Source of the DNA: Ascidiimonas meishanensis
GTDB lineage: Bacteria > Bacteroidota > Bacteroidia > Flavobacteriales > Flavobacteriaceae
DNA: 64,000 nt
Direction: 5' to 3'
Assembly: GCF_037782385.1 (NCBI RefSeq)
Contig: NZ_JBBEXD010000005.1
Span: 62,001-126,000, forward strand
In this document: positions 17,519 through 25,622 of the stretch, piece after piece
Numbering within the stretch: the first letter of the stretch is position 1
Layout of the letters: each line of letters begins with the position of its first letter
Program-made: the position numbers and the translations under genes
Notes under the pieces: model-generated
Databases searched by the model: none
The model's input: the letters and a program-made list of their open reading frames with translations, nothing else
What the model was told of the DNA's origin: nothing

Positions 17519-17670
17519 TTATCTTATACGTCAGGTCGAGTGTTTCCCTGTGATAACGGGAAAAGTATCGAGACCTTTTAGAAAGAAGAACTGCGTCGCT
17601 TCTCGATACATTTGTTTTCTGCATGTTATTCCGAAACCAAACACTCCCCCGAAGAAGTCGGGAGTGACGT
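17519..17670. repeat. Inverted-repeat element, family 1, copy 4
   Basis: ACGTCAGGTCGAGTG at 17528-17542, GTATCGAGA at 17565-17573, TCTCGATAC at 17601-17609, right end GAGTGACGT at 17662-17670 preceded by a CACTCCC/GGGAGTG hairpin. It shares about 93 bases with copy 1 with only one or two differences, pointing to recent duplication or conversion. It ends 14 bases from the stop of the LodB-like gene. Confidence 0.85.
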
Positions 17671-17684
17671 AAATACTTTACACA

Positions 17685-18806
17685 TCAATATTCTTTCTTA
17701 AGAATTTTGTCTCTTGGCAATTGACGTTGCCAATACCCCTCCTCCAAAAACCGCCTTTCTGCAGTGTAAAAATATTGCCTAGAGCGTTGATTGGCTTGAA
17801 AGACCTTGTTTACTTGTTGTTGGTAGGTTTCTTGTGCTTGCAGATTTCCTGCCTGAGTTTTGAGCAAGGCGTTAGCCGCTTGGAGTCCGCTATAGAGGGC
17901 AAAAAAGATGCCTTGTGAAGAAAGCGGATCAAAAGACAAGGCGGCATCACCAAGGGCGAACCAGTTTTTACCTATGACTTCAGTAGCTTTGGACACCCCT
18001 GCATCTCTGGCTGTTATGCCTTGAAGAATACTATTTAAGTGTAAATTATAATTGATGATTTGTGCAGTATTGGCTTCCTTTAGGTAGTATTGCGGGTCTT
18101 TCACCATTTTTGCTACGGTTTCCGGGAGGCCATGAAAAGAGAGTACCCGGCTTCCATCGGGTAAGCGGGAAGTGTACCACCAACCTTTGGCTACGGATTT
18201 AATCGTGGTGGTTCTATCTTTATCATTCGCATTCGGATGCAACCAGCATATGGCGGCCATTTGTGGCTCAAATTTTTCTCTGGAAACACCCAATTGACGC
18301 AAAAGGGCTGCGGCTCTTCCGGTGGCGTCTATAAGCCAATTGGCTGTTAAGGCTTCCGGTAATTGAAGTTTTTGAGTTTTAAACCGGATGGTATATTCAT
18401 CTTCTTTAGCAATCGCTCCTACTTTTCCGCTATAAAAATCAACCCCCACTTCTTGGGCTTTCTTTCGTAAAGCAGCATCAAATTCATTTCGCATCACATG
18501 CCAACCGCCACCTTCTGGGTTACGAAGCGCATCGGTATACGTCCAATGGTCAGACCCCCATGCAGATTTATTAGCAACACAGGCTTCAAAAGCAGTATTG
18601 GGCAACAACTCCGGCAAGCCGTTTATCCCTAGGCCGCCTAAGAGTCGCAAACTAGCCCCCGGGAGTGATTCTCCCACTTTAAGTTGTTCATCGTTTACAT
18701 CGTCTATAATGGCTACCCTTAAGCGTTGCTGCCGCAACCTAATGGCTGCGGCGCATCCGCCAGGGCCAGCCCCTGCAATGATGGTGTGGTAATGGGGAGC
18801 TGGCAT
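17685..18806 (-). CDS. LodB-like FAD-dependent oxidoreductase
   Basis: A 373-residue flavoprotein of the PHBH/halogenase-like fold: dinucleotide-binding GAGPGG near residues 12-17 followed by IRLRQQRLRVAIIDD, and the second FAD motif GDAALSFDPLSSQG in the C-terminal half. Its ATG overlaps the stop of the LodA-like gene (TAATG), so the two are translationally coupled. In LodA/LodB and GoxA/GoxB systems such a flavoprotein is needed to form the cysteine-tryptophylquinone cofactor in the partner; by analogy this is its role here. A stand-alone monooxygenase or halogenase is the alternative. There is no halogenase WxWxIP motif. Confidence 0.82.
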   Translation of the reverse strand: MPAPHYHTIIAGAGPGGCAAAIRLRQQRLRVAIIDDVNDEQLKVGESLPGASLRLLGGLGINGLPELLPNTAFEACVANKSAWGSDHWTYTDALRNPEGGGWHVMRNEFDAALRKKAQEVGVDFYSGKVGAIAKEDEYTIRFKTQKLQLPEALTANWLIDATGRAAALLRQLGVSREKFEPQMAAICWLHPNANDKDRTTTIKSVAKGWWYTSRLPDGSRVLSFHGLPETVAKMVKDPQYYLKEANTAQIINYNLHLNSILQGITARDAGVSKATEVIGKNWFALGDAALSFDPLSSQGIFFALYSGLQAANALLKTQAGNLQAQETYQQQVNKVFQANQRSRQYFYTAERRFLEEGYWQRQLPRDKILKKEY

Positions 18807-21800
18807 TAATTTCCTCTTCTTTTAATAGTCTCAAACTCGTTGCGCTGCTCTTCGCTAAACCAACCTGCTTCTTGTAACAATCTGTCTGTTGGCCCTAGCT
18901 GATCGTAGTTCTGTAATAATAACTTATGTGCTTTCTCCAGTTCTGCACCTTTCTCTTGCGTAAGATTTTCTACATAAAGCATTTCTGGTAGCCAGTCCAT
19001 ATCATCGGGTCTTGGAAGGGCTTCTACAATTCCCATTTCACCAAAATGTTCAATCATATATTCCATTTGCTCTGGTGCGGGATTTGCAGCTGGTAACTGT
19101 CTTAACCAGTTCGCTCTATTTTTAAAGGCAGCAACCCGTTCTTCATACGGCAAAGATTTATCCATTAGTGTTTCATAATCTACCTTTGTAAATACTTGGT
19201 TAGGCACTCTTGCCGGCCAGAAAGTAGGTAAATACGGGTCGTACTCCATATCATACCCAGAACGGCAATAGGCAGTGTCTCCCTGCCACGGCAATGCCAT
19301 CCAGCGGGTAAGATCTCCAGGGCCTTGTTGGTATAATGGCCCATTCATCGCCATCACGGTTTCCGTTGTTAATTGTGGCCCGTACATAGGATCGGTTTTA
19401 CCTGCGGCGCGCATTTGTAACCGATACGGTGCACGGTACATAGACGCATTTCGCATAGGCCAGGTGAGTTCTGCTCCCGGATGAAAAGCATCTGCCAGAC
19501 AAAAATGCATATTTGCCTGATCTAGCATACCTGGTTGTTCCTGTAAGTTGATCTCCTCAAAGGTTTCGTGATATGATTTTGTAGGATCAAAGTCCGATAT
19601 AAAATTCCCTTCCACCCAAGCTTCTAAAATATACTGATAGAGTGAGGGAAGCTTTAAATACGTGCTAGGTGAAGGCGGTTCATTAGGATCGGGATTGGTA
19701 TATCCAAAAGCATCACCATAAATCCACGGCCAGGCGCCTTCTTCTACGGTTTTGCTATTGGCATTTCTAAAGCTGTTAAATATGGTGCGTCTTAATTCTT
19801 TATTAGGATCTGGATAAATAGAACTTACGGGTGCTTTAGAAAGCTTCTCCAACATTTCTCCATCTGAAAAATTCATTGGTGCCCCAGCACCAAACATCGC
19901 AGAAAAACCTTGATTTACCCATTGCAATTCTGTAAGGCGGGCAAGAATAGGTTTTACATGTTTTACAAAGGAAACTCTTTTGGGTAACGGAAGCATCCCG
20001 TTTGCCATATAGACATTCTGCTGTAAATCGTTCATGGTTCGCCAACCGACTAAATCGGGCGCAAAATTAGGGGGTGCGGAAGCTACCCAGGCAGGGTCTG
20101 CATCAAAAACCTTATCACCTACGGTTACTTTGGCTTTTACAGGGCCATCTGCAATATCATCATACCAACCAGCGGCATTGTTAAAGCTGCTAGGTTTGGC
20201 GGGATCAAAAACAGGTTGGTTAGACGGACTTGCCGATACGCCAAATCCGGGCATAAAGAGCAGCCTGCCTACGGCATCGGTACGTAACTGACCTAGTTGT
20301 ACATCGGTACCTTGAAAACTTCCTACCAGATTATAGCTGGAATCGTTCATACTAAGCCCCATAATCTTTTTCTCTCCAGGGTCTATCGCCAATGCGTTTC
20401 TGGCACCGCCTTTTACATCGGGATTACGCAGCGGAACGGTGAGTTGTACCGTAGCTGGAATATCCATCGCAGCATCAAACTCATACCAGGCAGCTTTTTT
20501 ATTGGCTACATGCACTGCCCATTCTACTTGTGAGTTGTTAGATTGCTGAATCTCTGCTACTACATTTCCATTTTTATCATAGCCATACACTCTAAAGCGT
20601 GCGGCTTGTCTTTTAATGGCTCCGGCAGCGTCTCGGGTAGACCCAAATTTTGTGGGTTCCGGATTGAGTACTTCGGGCCCTATATAATAATCACGAGTAC
20701 TATTCCCAACGCGGGCAATGCCAATGCCCGGATGGATGCGTACATGGGTAATATCTTCTATTTGTTGTTTGGTTAAGGGTACCGGCTCTTCTTGTACGGG
20801 TGGTTTTGGCTGAATGCCGCTAAAAGGGCAGGTAGGATTCTTAATGATGGGTTTTCCCGGAGCGCTAGGCTCTTCTACAGGTTGCCCGTTCATCTTCCGG
20901 CGATAGTCTGCACTTGCCTTATACACGACCACTCTTGCTTGTGCCACACTGCTTTCTTCTGCAGGCTTGTTTTCTTTGGGTGTACGCCCAATATTAAACG
21001 CGAGCCAGTCTCCATAGGCCTTACGTTCTGGCTTGGTGATGTCTTGCTTTTTAAGGGAAATAGTCGCTACTTTAACAGGCATCGCTTCTTTCTCATTCCA
21101 TACTACGGTAGCTTTGTCTAGCGGAAAATGTTCGTTAATATACGTCTGGCTAAAGCCGTCTGCAGTGGTAGGTCTTCTCTGAATATAGATATCTAAGCTA
21201 GCAGGCCCAGAAGCCATACGTCCGGCGAGGTCTTTTGCCAGAAAATCAGGATCATTAATGTCTGGTTCCTCAAAAAAGGTGGAAGTACCAGGGCGCAGGA
21301 TGTATTTGCAAAAGCCATCTCCCAGTTTAAAAGGCACCACACTCCACAGGGAGGTATCAAAAACCGAGCGGATGGGTTTTGCCATTTCATCCAGTAACTC
21401 ATTGGTATTAGGAGCGTTTTCCTGAATCCATTCGTTAGACCAGCCTTCAAAGCTCGCCTTGGTGAAGTTGCACATATCCCGTGCCGTATCTACAAAAAAG
21501 TTAGGTACGTTTTGCAAGAGTAAGTCCGTAGTACTGCCTTTTACCAGTTTGCCGCCTTTCTTTTTGGGTTCGGTACTGTCTGTATCAAATATTTTAATGC
21601 CAATGCCGATGGTACTTTTCCAATCGGGTCGTCCGTCGGCTAAATCCGACGAATAGCGAACGTATACTGGATGCTTGCCCGGTTTAGCAAAGAGTCCGTG
21701 GCGGTATGCAGCGGTGATTTTATCGTCTTTAAGAATTTCTATTTCCCCATCTATAATTCCATGCGTACGCAAGAATACAGGGCGTCTGGCGGGGCACTGC

Positions 21801-21967
21801 CCTTCCATTACCACCCGCCGTTCTTGTGTCATGGTACAGAACATATGTTCCAGACAGGCTACCGGGTCTTTACAATCGCAAGTAGTAAAGAACTTTTTAT
21901 AGTCTTTTTCTTCTTCGTGTTTCTTTTTGGCTTGAGAACGCTCGTCGTCGTGATAGAGGCTTTGCAT
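18806..21967 (-). CDS. Fusion of a catalase-like domain with a LodA/GoxA-type CTQ amine/amino-acid oxidase
   Basis: A 1053-residue protein with two parts. Residues about 50-330 resemble the heme-catalase fold (RRPVFLRTHGIIDGEIEI, GKHPVYVRYSSDLADGR, GIGIKIF), but I cannot see the usual VxHARG active-site His or the proximal Tyr motif, so activity is doubtful. A Pro-rich linker with NPTCPFSGIQPKPP (about 377-397) leads to a LodA-type start (HVRIHPGIGIARVGNS, 408-423). The expected cofactor residues are Cys823 (HFCLADAFHPGAELTW) and Trp894 (ALPWQGD), followed by an LPTFWPARVP segment. LodA-type enzymes oxidise amino acids with release of H2O2, so a fused catalase-like domain is meaningful. It has no signal peptide. 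Base composition is visibly more GC-rich than surrounding genes. Confidence 0.85.
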   Translation of the reverse strand: MQSLYHDDERSQAKKKHEEEKDYKKFFTTCDCKDPVACLEHMFCTMTQERRVVMEGQCPARRPVFLRTHGIIDGEIEILKDDKITAAYRHGLFAKPGKHPVYVRYSSDLADGRPDWKSTIGIGIKIFDTDSTEPKKKGGKLVKGSTTDLLLQNVPNFFVDTARDMCNFTKASFEGWSNEWIQENAPNTNELLDEMAKPIRSVFDTSLWSVVPFKLGDGFCKYILRPGTSTFFEEPDINDPDFLAKDLAGRMASGPASLDIYIQRRPTTADGFSQTYINEHFPLDKATVVWNEKEAMPVKVATISLKKQDITKPERKAYGDWLAFNIGRTPKENKPAEESSVAQARVVVYKASADYRRKMNGQPVEEPSAPGKPIIKNPTCPFSGIQPKPPVQEEPVPLTKQQIEDITHVRIHPGIGIARVGNSTRDYYIGPEVLNPEPTKFGSTRDAAGAIKRQAARFRVYGYDKNGNVVAEIQQSNNSQVEWAVHVANKKAAWYEFDAAMDIPATVQLTVPLRNPDVKGGARNALAIDPGEKKIMGLSMNDSSYNLVGSFQGTDVQLGQLRTDAVGRLLFMPGFGVSASPSNQPVFDPAKPSSFNNAAGWYDDIADGPVKAKVTVGDKVFDADPAWVASAPPNFAPDLVGWRTMNDLQQNVYMANGMLPLPKRVSFVKHVKPILARLTELQWVNQGFSAMFGAGAPMNFSDGEMLEKLSKAPVSSIYPDPNKELRRTIFNSFRNANSKTVEEGAWPWIYGDAFGYTNPDPNEPPSPSTYLKLPSLYQYILEAWVEGNFISDFDPTKSYHETFEEINLQEQPGMLDQANMHFCLADAFHPGAELTWPMRNASMYRAPYRLQMRAAGKTDPMYGPQLTTETVMAMNGPLYQQGPGDLTRWMALPWQGDTAYCRSGYDMEYDPYLPTFWPARVPNQVFTKVDYETLMDKSLPYEERVAAFKNRANWLRQLPAANPAPEQMEYMIEHFGEMGIVEALPRPDDMDWLPEMLYVENLTQEKGAELEKAHKLLLQNYDQLGPTDRLLQEAGWFSEEQRNEFETIKRRGN

Positions 21968-22033
21968 AGGTTTGTTGTTTTAGGTTTTGGTTTGTTTTAA
22001 GCTAAGTTTAATTCATTTAATCAATAAAAGTGA

Positions 22034-22166
22034 ACGTCAGTTCCCATTGTTCGGGAGGGTAATTTTTCATTATAGCACAATGAAAAATAGTATTGAAATC
22101 AGGCTTGCGAAATAGAATTACGTGTTCTCGATACTCCCGACTGTATCAGGGAACTCGAACTGACGT
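22034..22166. repeat. Inverted-repeat element, family 1, copy 5
   Basis: A perfect 10-base inverted repeat, ACGTCAGTTC (22034-22043) and GAACTGACGT (22157-22166), closes the element. Inside are TCTCGATAC, a TCCCGA ... CAGGGA part and a hairpin ATTTTTCATT/AATGAAAAAT. It lies directly upstream of the LodA-like gene, in the opposite orientation to copies 1-4, so lodAB is bracketed by family 1 elements. Confidence 0.8.
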
Positions 22167-22278
22167 AATTACGCTAACCAATGATTCATATCCATGTTAC
22201 TAAAGTTAATTAGATCTACTTCCCAAAGTTACTAAAAAGCTGTAGGAAAAAAACGCGTATTTCTACGGGGTTTGGGTT

Positions 22279-22522
22279 GGGTTCGACTCCATTTCGGCTT
22301 CGCTCAATGCGAGCGCTCACCCACTCTTGATTTCATGTGGACTCTGTTCCCTTCGAGTGCCTCAGGGAACGAAGATCTCTTACTTTGTTTGATGATTTAG
22401 ATACGCGGACTCTTGATTTCATTTCGGTTTCATTTGGACTGCGCTCATCCACCCTCCAGCGTTTATATGTTTTTATTTTATTTGTTAGTTTTAGAGTCCG
22501 GCGGGTGAGCGGAGTCGAACCC
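22279..22522. repeat. Inverted-repeat element, family 2, overlapping the 3' end of a GIY-YIG gene
   Basis: A perfect 12-base inverted repeat, GGGTTCGACTCC (22279-22290) and GGAGTCGAACCC (22511-22522), encloses about 244 bases containing several degenerate copies of a CATTTCGG ... GCGCTCACCCAC motif. The right arm lies inside the coding sequence of the GIY-YIG gene and encodes its residues GFDSAHPP. Related copies lie at 16126-16190 and 22847-22860. Confidence 0.8.
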
Positions 22523-22822
22523 CCGGTTTGAAAAGTGACTTTCATTCATACATTCCGCTAATTTTTTTAATTCTTCTGATGCATTATGTATCAACGCCTC
22601 CTTCTTTGCTCTAGTCCACCCTTGAATTTGTTTTTCTCTGTAGAAGGCTTCATCAATACGGTTAAAAGCTTCTGCATAGACCAGTTTTACGGGGAGTCGT
22701 TTTTTGGTATGGTTGGCACCTTCGCCATTTTGGTGTTGTTGCAGCCTTATTTCCAGATTTTTGGTGCTTCCGGTATAATAGCTGCCATCAGCGCATAAGA
22801 GTATGTAGCAGTAGTGGGTCAT
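22478..22822 (-). CDS. GIY-YIG nuclease, repeat-embedded copy 2
   Basis: A 114-residue GIY-YIG domain protein: YCYILLCADGSYYTGSTKNL, the catalytic Arg in IRLQQHQNGEG, and the FYREKQIQGWTRAKKEALI block with the conserved Glu. The last 20 or so residues (RGFDSAHPPDSKTNK) are not part of the nuclease fold; they are read from the right arm of the family 2 repeat. Direct copies of the 14-base repeat GGGTGAGCrGAGTC lie inside its 3' end (22503-22516) and 25 bases beyond its start (22847-22860), so the gene is framed by repeats of its own type. It is distinct in sequence from copy 1. Confidence 0.85.
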   Translation of the reverse strand: MTHYCYILLCADGSYYTGSTKNLEIRLQQHQNGEGANHTKKRLPVKLVYAEAFNRIDEAFYREKQIQGWTRAKKEALIHNASEELKKLAECMNESHFSNRGFDSAHPPDSKTNK

Positions 22823-22846
22823 TTATTATTGTTTTGAATAGTAGGT

Positions 22847-22860
22847 GGGTGAGCAGAGTC
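22847..22860. repeat. Family 2 repeat fragment upstream of the GIY-YIG gene
   Basis: GGGTGAGCAGAGTC differs by one base from GGGTGAGCGGAGTC at 22503-22516, in the same orientation, framing the nuclease gene as a 344-base unit between direct repeats. Confidence 0.65.
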
Positions 22861-22874
22861 CAGATGCTCTTAAA

Positions 22875-24740
22875 TCACCCCACTGGAATATCAATACTTA
22901 CGGTAGTACCATGCCCTGGCTGACTGTCTATATGGAAGTTACCGCCAATCACCTCCACTCTTCTTTTTATAGAAGAGAGACCCATACCTTCTTTTTTGGG
23001 GAGGTTACTTGGGTTAAAACCAACGCCATTGTCTTCTATTAATATATTGATATAGGCATCGTGCCGGGCGAGTTGGAGTTGTACCTCGGTGGCCTGGGCA
23101 TGCTTAATCACATTGGTGATAAGTTCTTGTACCATTCTAAAGATTCCTATTTCTACCGCATTTTCTAATCGGTCATTAAATTTATTATGGCTTACGGCTA
23201 TTTGAAGCTTTTGGGAAGCGCTTACTTTGGCGGCAAAGTTTTCAATGGCAGGTAGGAGTCCGTATTTAGCAATGACACCCGTATTGCGGGTATGCGCCAT
23301 ACTACGTACTTTTTGGTAAGCTTCATCTAGTAATGTATCTGTGTTATTGAGTATTTTTTCTTGTTGCGTATTCTCCACCTGCCCTTTATAGTTTTCAAAA
23401 TGTAGTTTTAGGGTGGCGAGCAAGCTCCCTAGATTGTCATGTAGGTCGTTGGCGAGGCGTTGCCGTTCTTTTTCCTGCCCGGAGATCATGGCGTCTATGG
23501 ATTGTAGTTCTTGGTCTTTTAATAACTGACTTACTTTTTCTTGTTCTAGTTCTTGTTGTTGTACTGCGATTTTGCGTTTGCGTTGTTGGTTGGTATAGGC
23601 TAGTGTGCCAATGATGGCAAGTAATAGGGCAAGGATACCTAAAGACCAGGCAATGTTGCGATTGCGAATACTTTCGTTGGTTACTTTTTCATTTTCTTGA
23701 CGGACACGAAGGTTTTCGTTTTCGGTTTCAAGGGTAGCAAAACGGATTAAGTTTTTGTTTTGTTCTTGAATATCAGAACTATCTCTGTACTTAACAAATT
23801 TTTTAAGATATGCTAATGCACTATCTGTTTTTCTTAAAGAATCATAGTCTTTAGCCATGAATTCATATAAAGAAGCCTTCAAATTGTAATTATAGGTGGT
23901 TAATGGAATACTATCTGCTTTATACATCCATGAAAGAGATTCTCTAAAATCACCCAATGCCCTAGGCAATGTAGCTCTATTTAAATAGCTATAAAATATT
24001 GCATTGTCATTTCCCATTTTTTCAGCAAGAAATACTGATTTGTCAAGCCATAATTTTGCTTTCTCAATGTTGTTGAGGTTGGATAAATAGTTCAGCCCAA
24101 GATAAGATGCAGTTACTTCCTGCCTTACAAGATCTTCAGACATCTTTGAAAGTTTGTAGGCTTCGCTTACATATTTTTGAACGGAATCTGAAGTTTCAGG
24201 CGTGAAATACCAGCTCGCCATTCCTAAAGCGGATTGAATTTGTGCTGAGGTATCTTTAAATTTTACTGCCTCGCTTCTTAGACTATCTAAATATTTATAA
24301 GCTGTTTGTGAGGACAAGGAATTACTGTACAATAAATAGAAAAGGCGGTAACGCGTTTTGTTTTGACCTCTTTTATTTCCTTGTTGGGCATAGAGCTTTA
24401 AAGCCTTTTTGTAAGTTTCTAAAGCTAGCATTGTTTGGTTAAGTTCATCGTCATAAACTCTTGCTTTTAGATACAGATAATTTGCCCTTTGTTCTTTAGA
24501 AAGTGCTGCTTCATTAATTTTTGAAAGTACACTTTCACAACTATCTATTTTTTTCTCTTGCTCATATACTTTTGCCAGATTGAGTTTAAAAACAATGGAG
24601 TCTCCTGTGGCATCTAGACGTTTTTGAATTAAGACCTTTGCCTTGCTGTACTCTGCCTTTTTAAATAAGGATTCATAGTCTTGCGCTAATAACAAACAAG
24701 GCACTAATGCGAAATACACTAATAATACTAGATGTTTCAT
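22875..24740 (-). CDS. TPR-containing sensor histidine kinase (HisKA_3/NarL type)
   Basis: A 621-residue protein: signal peptide (1-20), periplasmic TPR-rich helices (about 25-330), coiled coil, one membrane helix (363-382), a second coiled coil, H-box with phospho-acceptor His434 (ANDLHDNLGSL), and an HATPase domain with N-box Asn543, G1 box DNGVGF (570-575) and a GMGLSS segment near 585. Kinases of this type normally act on LuxR/NarL-type response regulators, but none is adjacent, so it is an orphan. It lies 26 bases downstream of an unknown gene that carries a conserved palindrome upstream and so probably shares its promoter. The stimulus is unknown. Confidence 0.88.
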   Translation of the reverse strand: MKHLVLLVYFALVPCLLLAQDYESLFKKAEYSKAKVLIQKRLDATGDSIVFKLNLAKVYEQEKKIDSCESVLSKINEAALSKEQRANYLYLKARVYDDELNQTMLALETYKKALKLYAQQGNKRGQNKTRYRLFYLLYSNSLSSQTAYKYLDSLRSEAVKFKDTSAQIQSALGMASWYFTPETSDSVQKYVSEAYKLSKMSEDLVRQEVTASYLGLNYLSNLNNIEKAKLWLDKSVFLAEKMGNDNAIFYSYLNRATLPRALGDFRESLSWMYKADSIPLTTYNYNLKASLYEFMAKDYDSLRKTDSALAYLKKFVKYRDSSDIQEQNKNLIRFATLETENENLRVRQENEKVTNESIRNRNIAWSLGILALLLAIIGTLAYTNQQRKRKIAVQQQELEQEKVSQLLKDQELQSIDAMISGQEKERQRLANDLHDNLGSLLATLKLHFENYKGQVENTQQEKILNNTDTLLDEAYQKVRSMAHTRNTGVIAKYGLLPAIENFAAKVSASQKLQIAVSHNKFNDRLENAVEIGIFRMVQELITNVIKHAQATEVQLQLARHDAYINILIEDNGVGFNPSNLPKKEGMGLSSIKRRVEVIGGNFHIDSQPGHGTTVSIDIPVG

Positions 24741-24766
24741 AAATTGATTAAGAGAATTTTGAGAGG

Positions 24767-25285
24767 TTAACTAGGTCTTAAAACACCACCGTTGCCTACA
24801 GATTTTGGAGGATCAATGAAAGGCTTATCTTTTAAACATCGTAAAAGATATTTATATATCATTTTTTTGAAACTATCCTTATTAATATAATCTCCGGTTT
24901 CGTTTGGTACAGAGACCTCATTTTGAATAAAATTTATTAGTAAAGTGCTAAATTTTGGATTTTTATAACAAGATAGATGTCTGGAATCATCTAATATTAC
25001 AATTAAAGCAGCTTCTTCTTTTTTCTTAAGAGCTCTTTTCACATTTTGGAAATTATTGTGAGGTTTAAATTCCGGATCACGATTGTTGCCTGTTGAACCA
25101 TCATGTTCTTCAGATTCCATTAATAAAAGAATAAATCCTATTTTAGTCTGTGGTTGATTTTTTATGTGTGCTCGTACAGCTACAGATCCAAATAGTGTGA
25201 AATTCTCATCGGTATTTTTTTTAATCTTATAAGACACTGTATTATTATCATAATCAAAGGTGCCTTCGCAGTCTAATCTCGCCAT
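24767..25285 (-). CDS. Unrecognised 172-residue soluble protein, operon partner of the histidine kinase
   Basis: No signal peptide or membrane helix. The N-terminal third looks beta-rich (TFDYDNNTVSYKIKK, then LFGSVAVRAHIKN), followed by a mixed alpha/beta part with AALIVILDDSRHLSCYKNPKF. No family is recognised. It is the first gene of a probable two-gene operon with the kinase. The upstream region has the palindrome CCCATTAATGGG at 25350-25361, placed the same way as one before the gene at 25623-27038. A role in the same signalling response is inferred. Confidence 0.6.
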   Translation of the reverse strand: MARLDCEGTFDYDNNTVSYKIKKNTDENFTLFGSVAVRAHIKNQPQTKIGFILLLMESEEHDGSTGNNRDPEFKPHNNFQNVKRALKKKEEAALIVILDDSRHLSCYKNPKFSTLLINFIQNEVSVPNETGDYINKDSFKKMIYKYLLRCLKDKPFIDPPKSVGNGGVLRPS

Positions 25286-25316
25286 AATTTAATATTTTAA
25301 TGGTTTATATTATTTC

Positions 25317-25361
25317 CAAAATAACGCTATAAATGAAACCCAAACCATCCCCATTAATGGG
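25317..25361 (-). promoter_or_regulatory. Palindromic operator and -7-like box upstream of the kinase operon
   Basis: CCCATTAATGGG (25350-25361) is a perfect 12-base palindrome. A minus-strand TTATTTTG (plus 25317-25324; one mismatch to TAnnTTTG) lies exactly 25 nt downstream. The same arrangement and spacing recur at 27059-27103. The palindrome sits where a -33 element would be, which suggests an activator site. Confidence 0.6.
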
Positions 25362-25504
25362 TATTTTTAAGCAAATAAAGCATAAGAAAATGAGAGAAAG
25401 AAGGGTTTCAAATATAAAGATTTTTCAACACTATAAAATGAGGCTTTCCGTAAAAAAGTATATAAAGGAGGTTTAAAGTGGAGGCTTATTTTTTTAGTTA
25501 GAGT

Positions 25505-25556
25505 TTAATTTAAGCAGAGATCTCAGTCGTTTACTCCTTCGATATGACGAGTGTTA
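25505..25556. repeat. Degenerate interspersed repeat fragment
   Basis: GCAGAGATCTCAGTCG followed by CTCCTTCGATATGACGAG resembles the intergenic element type at 15917-15975 (AGAAATCT ... TTCG ... TGACG). Isolated and degraded; the rest of 25286-25622 holds only the operator above and a terminator. Confidence 0.4.
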
Positions 25557-25569
25557 TAAATGCTCATAG

Positions 25570-25594
25570 AAAAACCCGCTGCGAAGACAGCGGG
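25570..25594 (-). terminator. Rho-independent terminator after the gene at 25623
   Basis: On the minus strand CCCGCTG, six-base loop, CAGCGGG, then five T. It lies 29 bases beyond the stop codon. Confidence 0.8.
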
Positions 25595-25622
25595 CACGTA
25601 TCAAAGTATTCAAAAATGGTGG

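Noticed and set aside
16794..17624. Short plus- and minus-strand frames inside the repeat region (60-80 codons)
   Set aside because: They consist mainly of translated repeat sequence, and similar peptides arise from each repeat copy, as expected for non-coding repeats.
16763..17670. CRISPR array suggested by four repeats in a row
   Set aside because: Spacing is irregular, one gap contains a gene, the repeats are long nested palindromes, and no cas genes are present.
19275..21656. Several open frames of 65-109 codons on the strand opposite the LodA-like gene
   Set aside because: They are antisense shadows of a well-supported coding frame in GC-richer DNA, with no family similarity and no promoter or start context.
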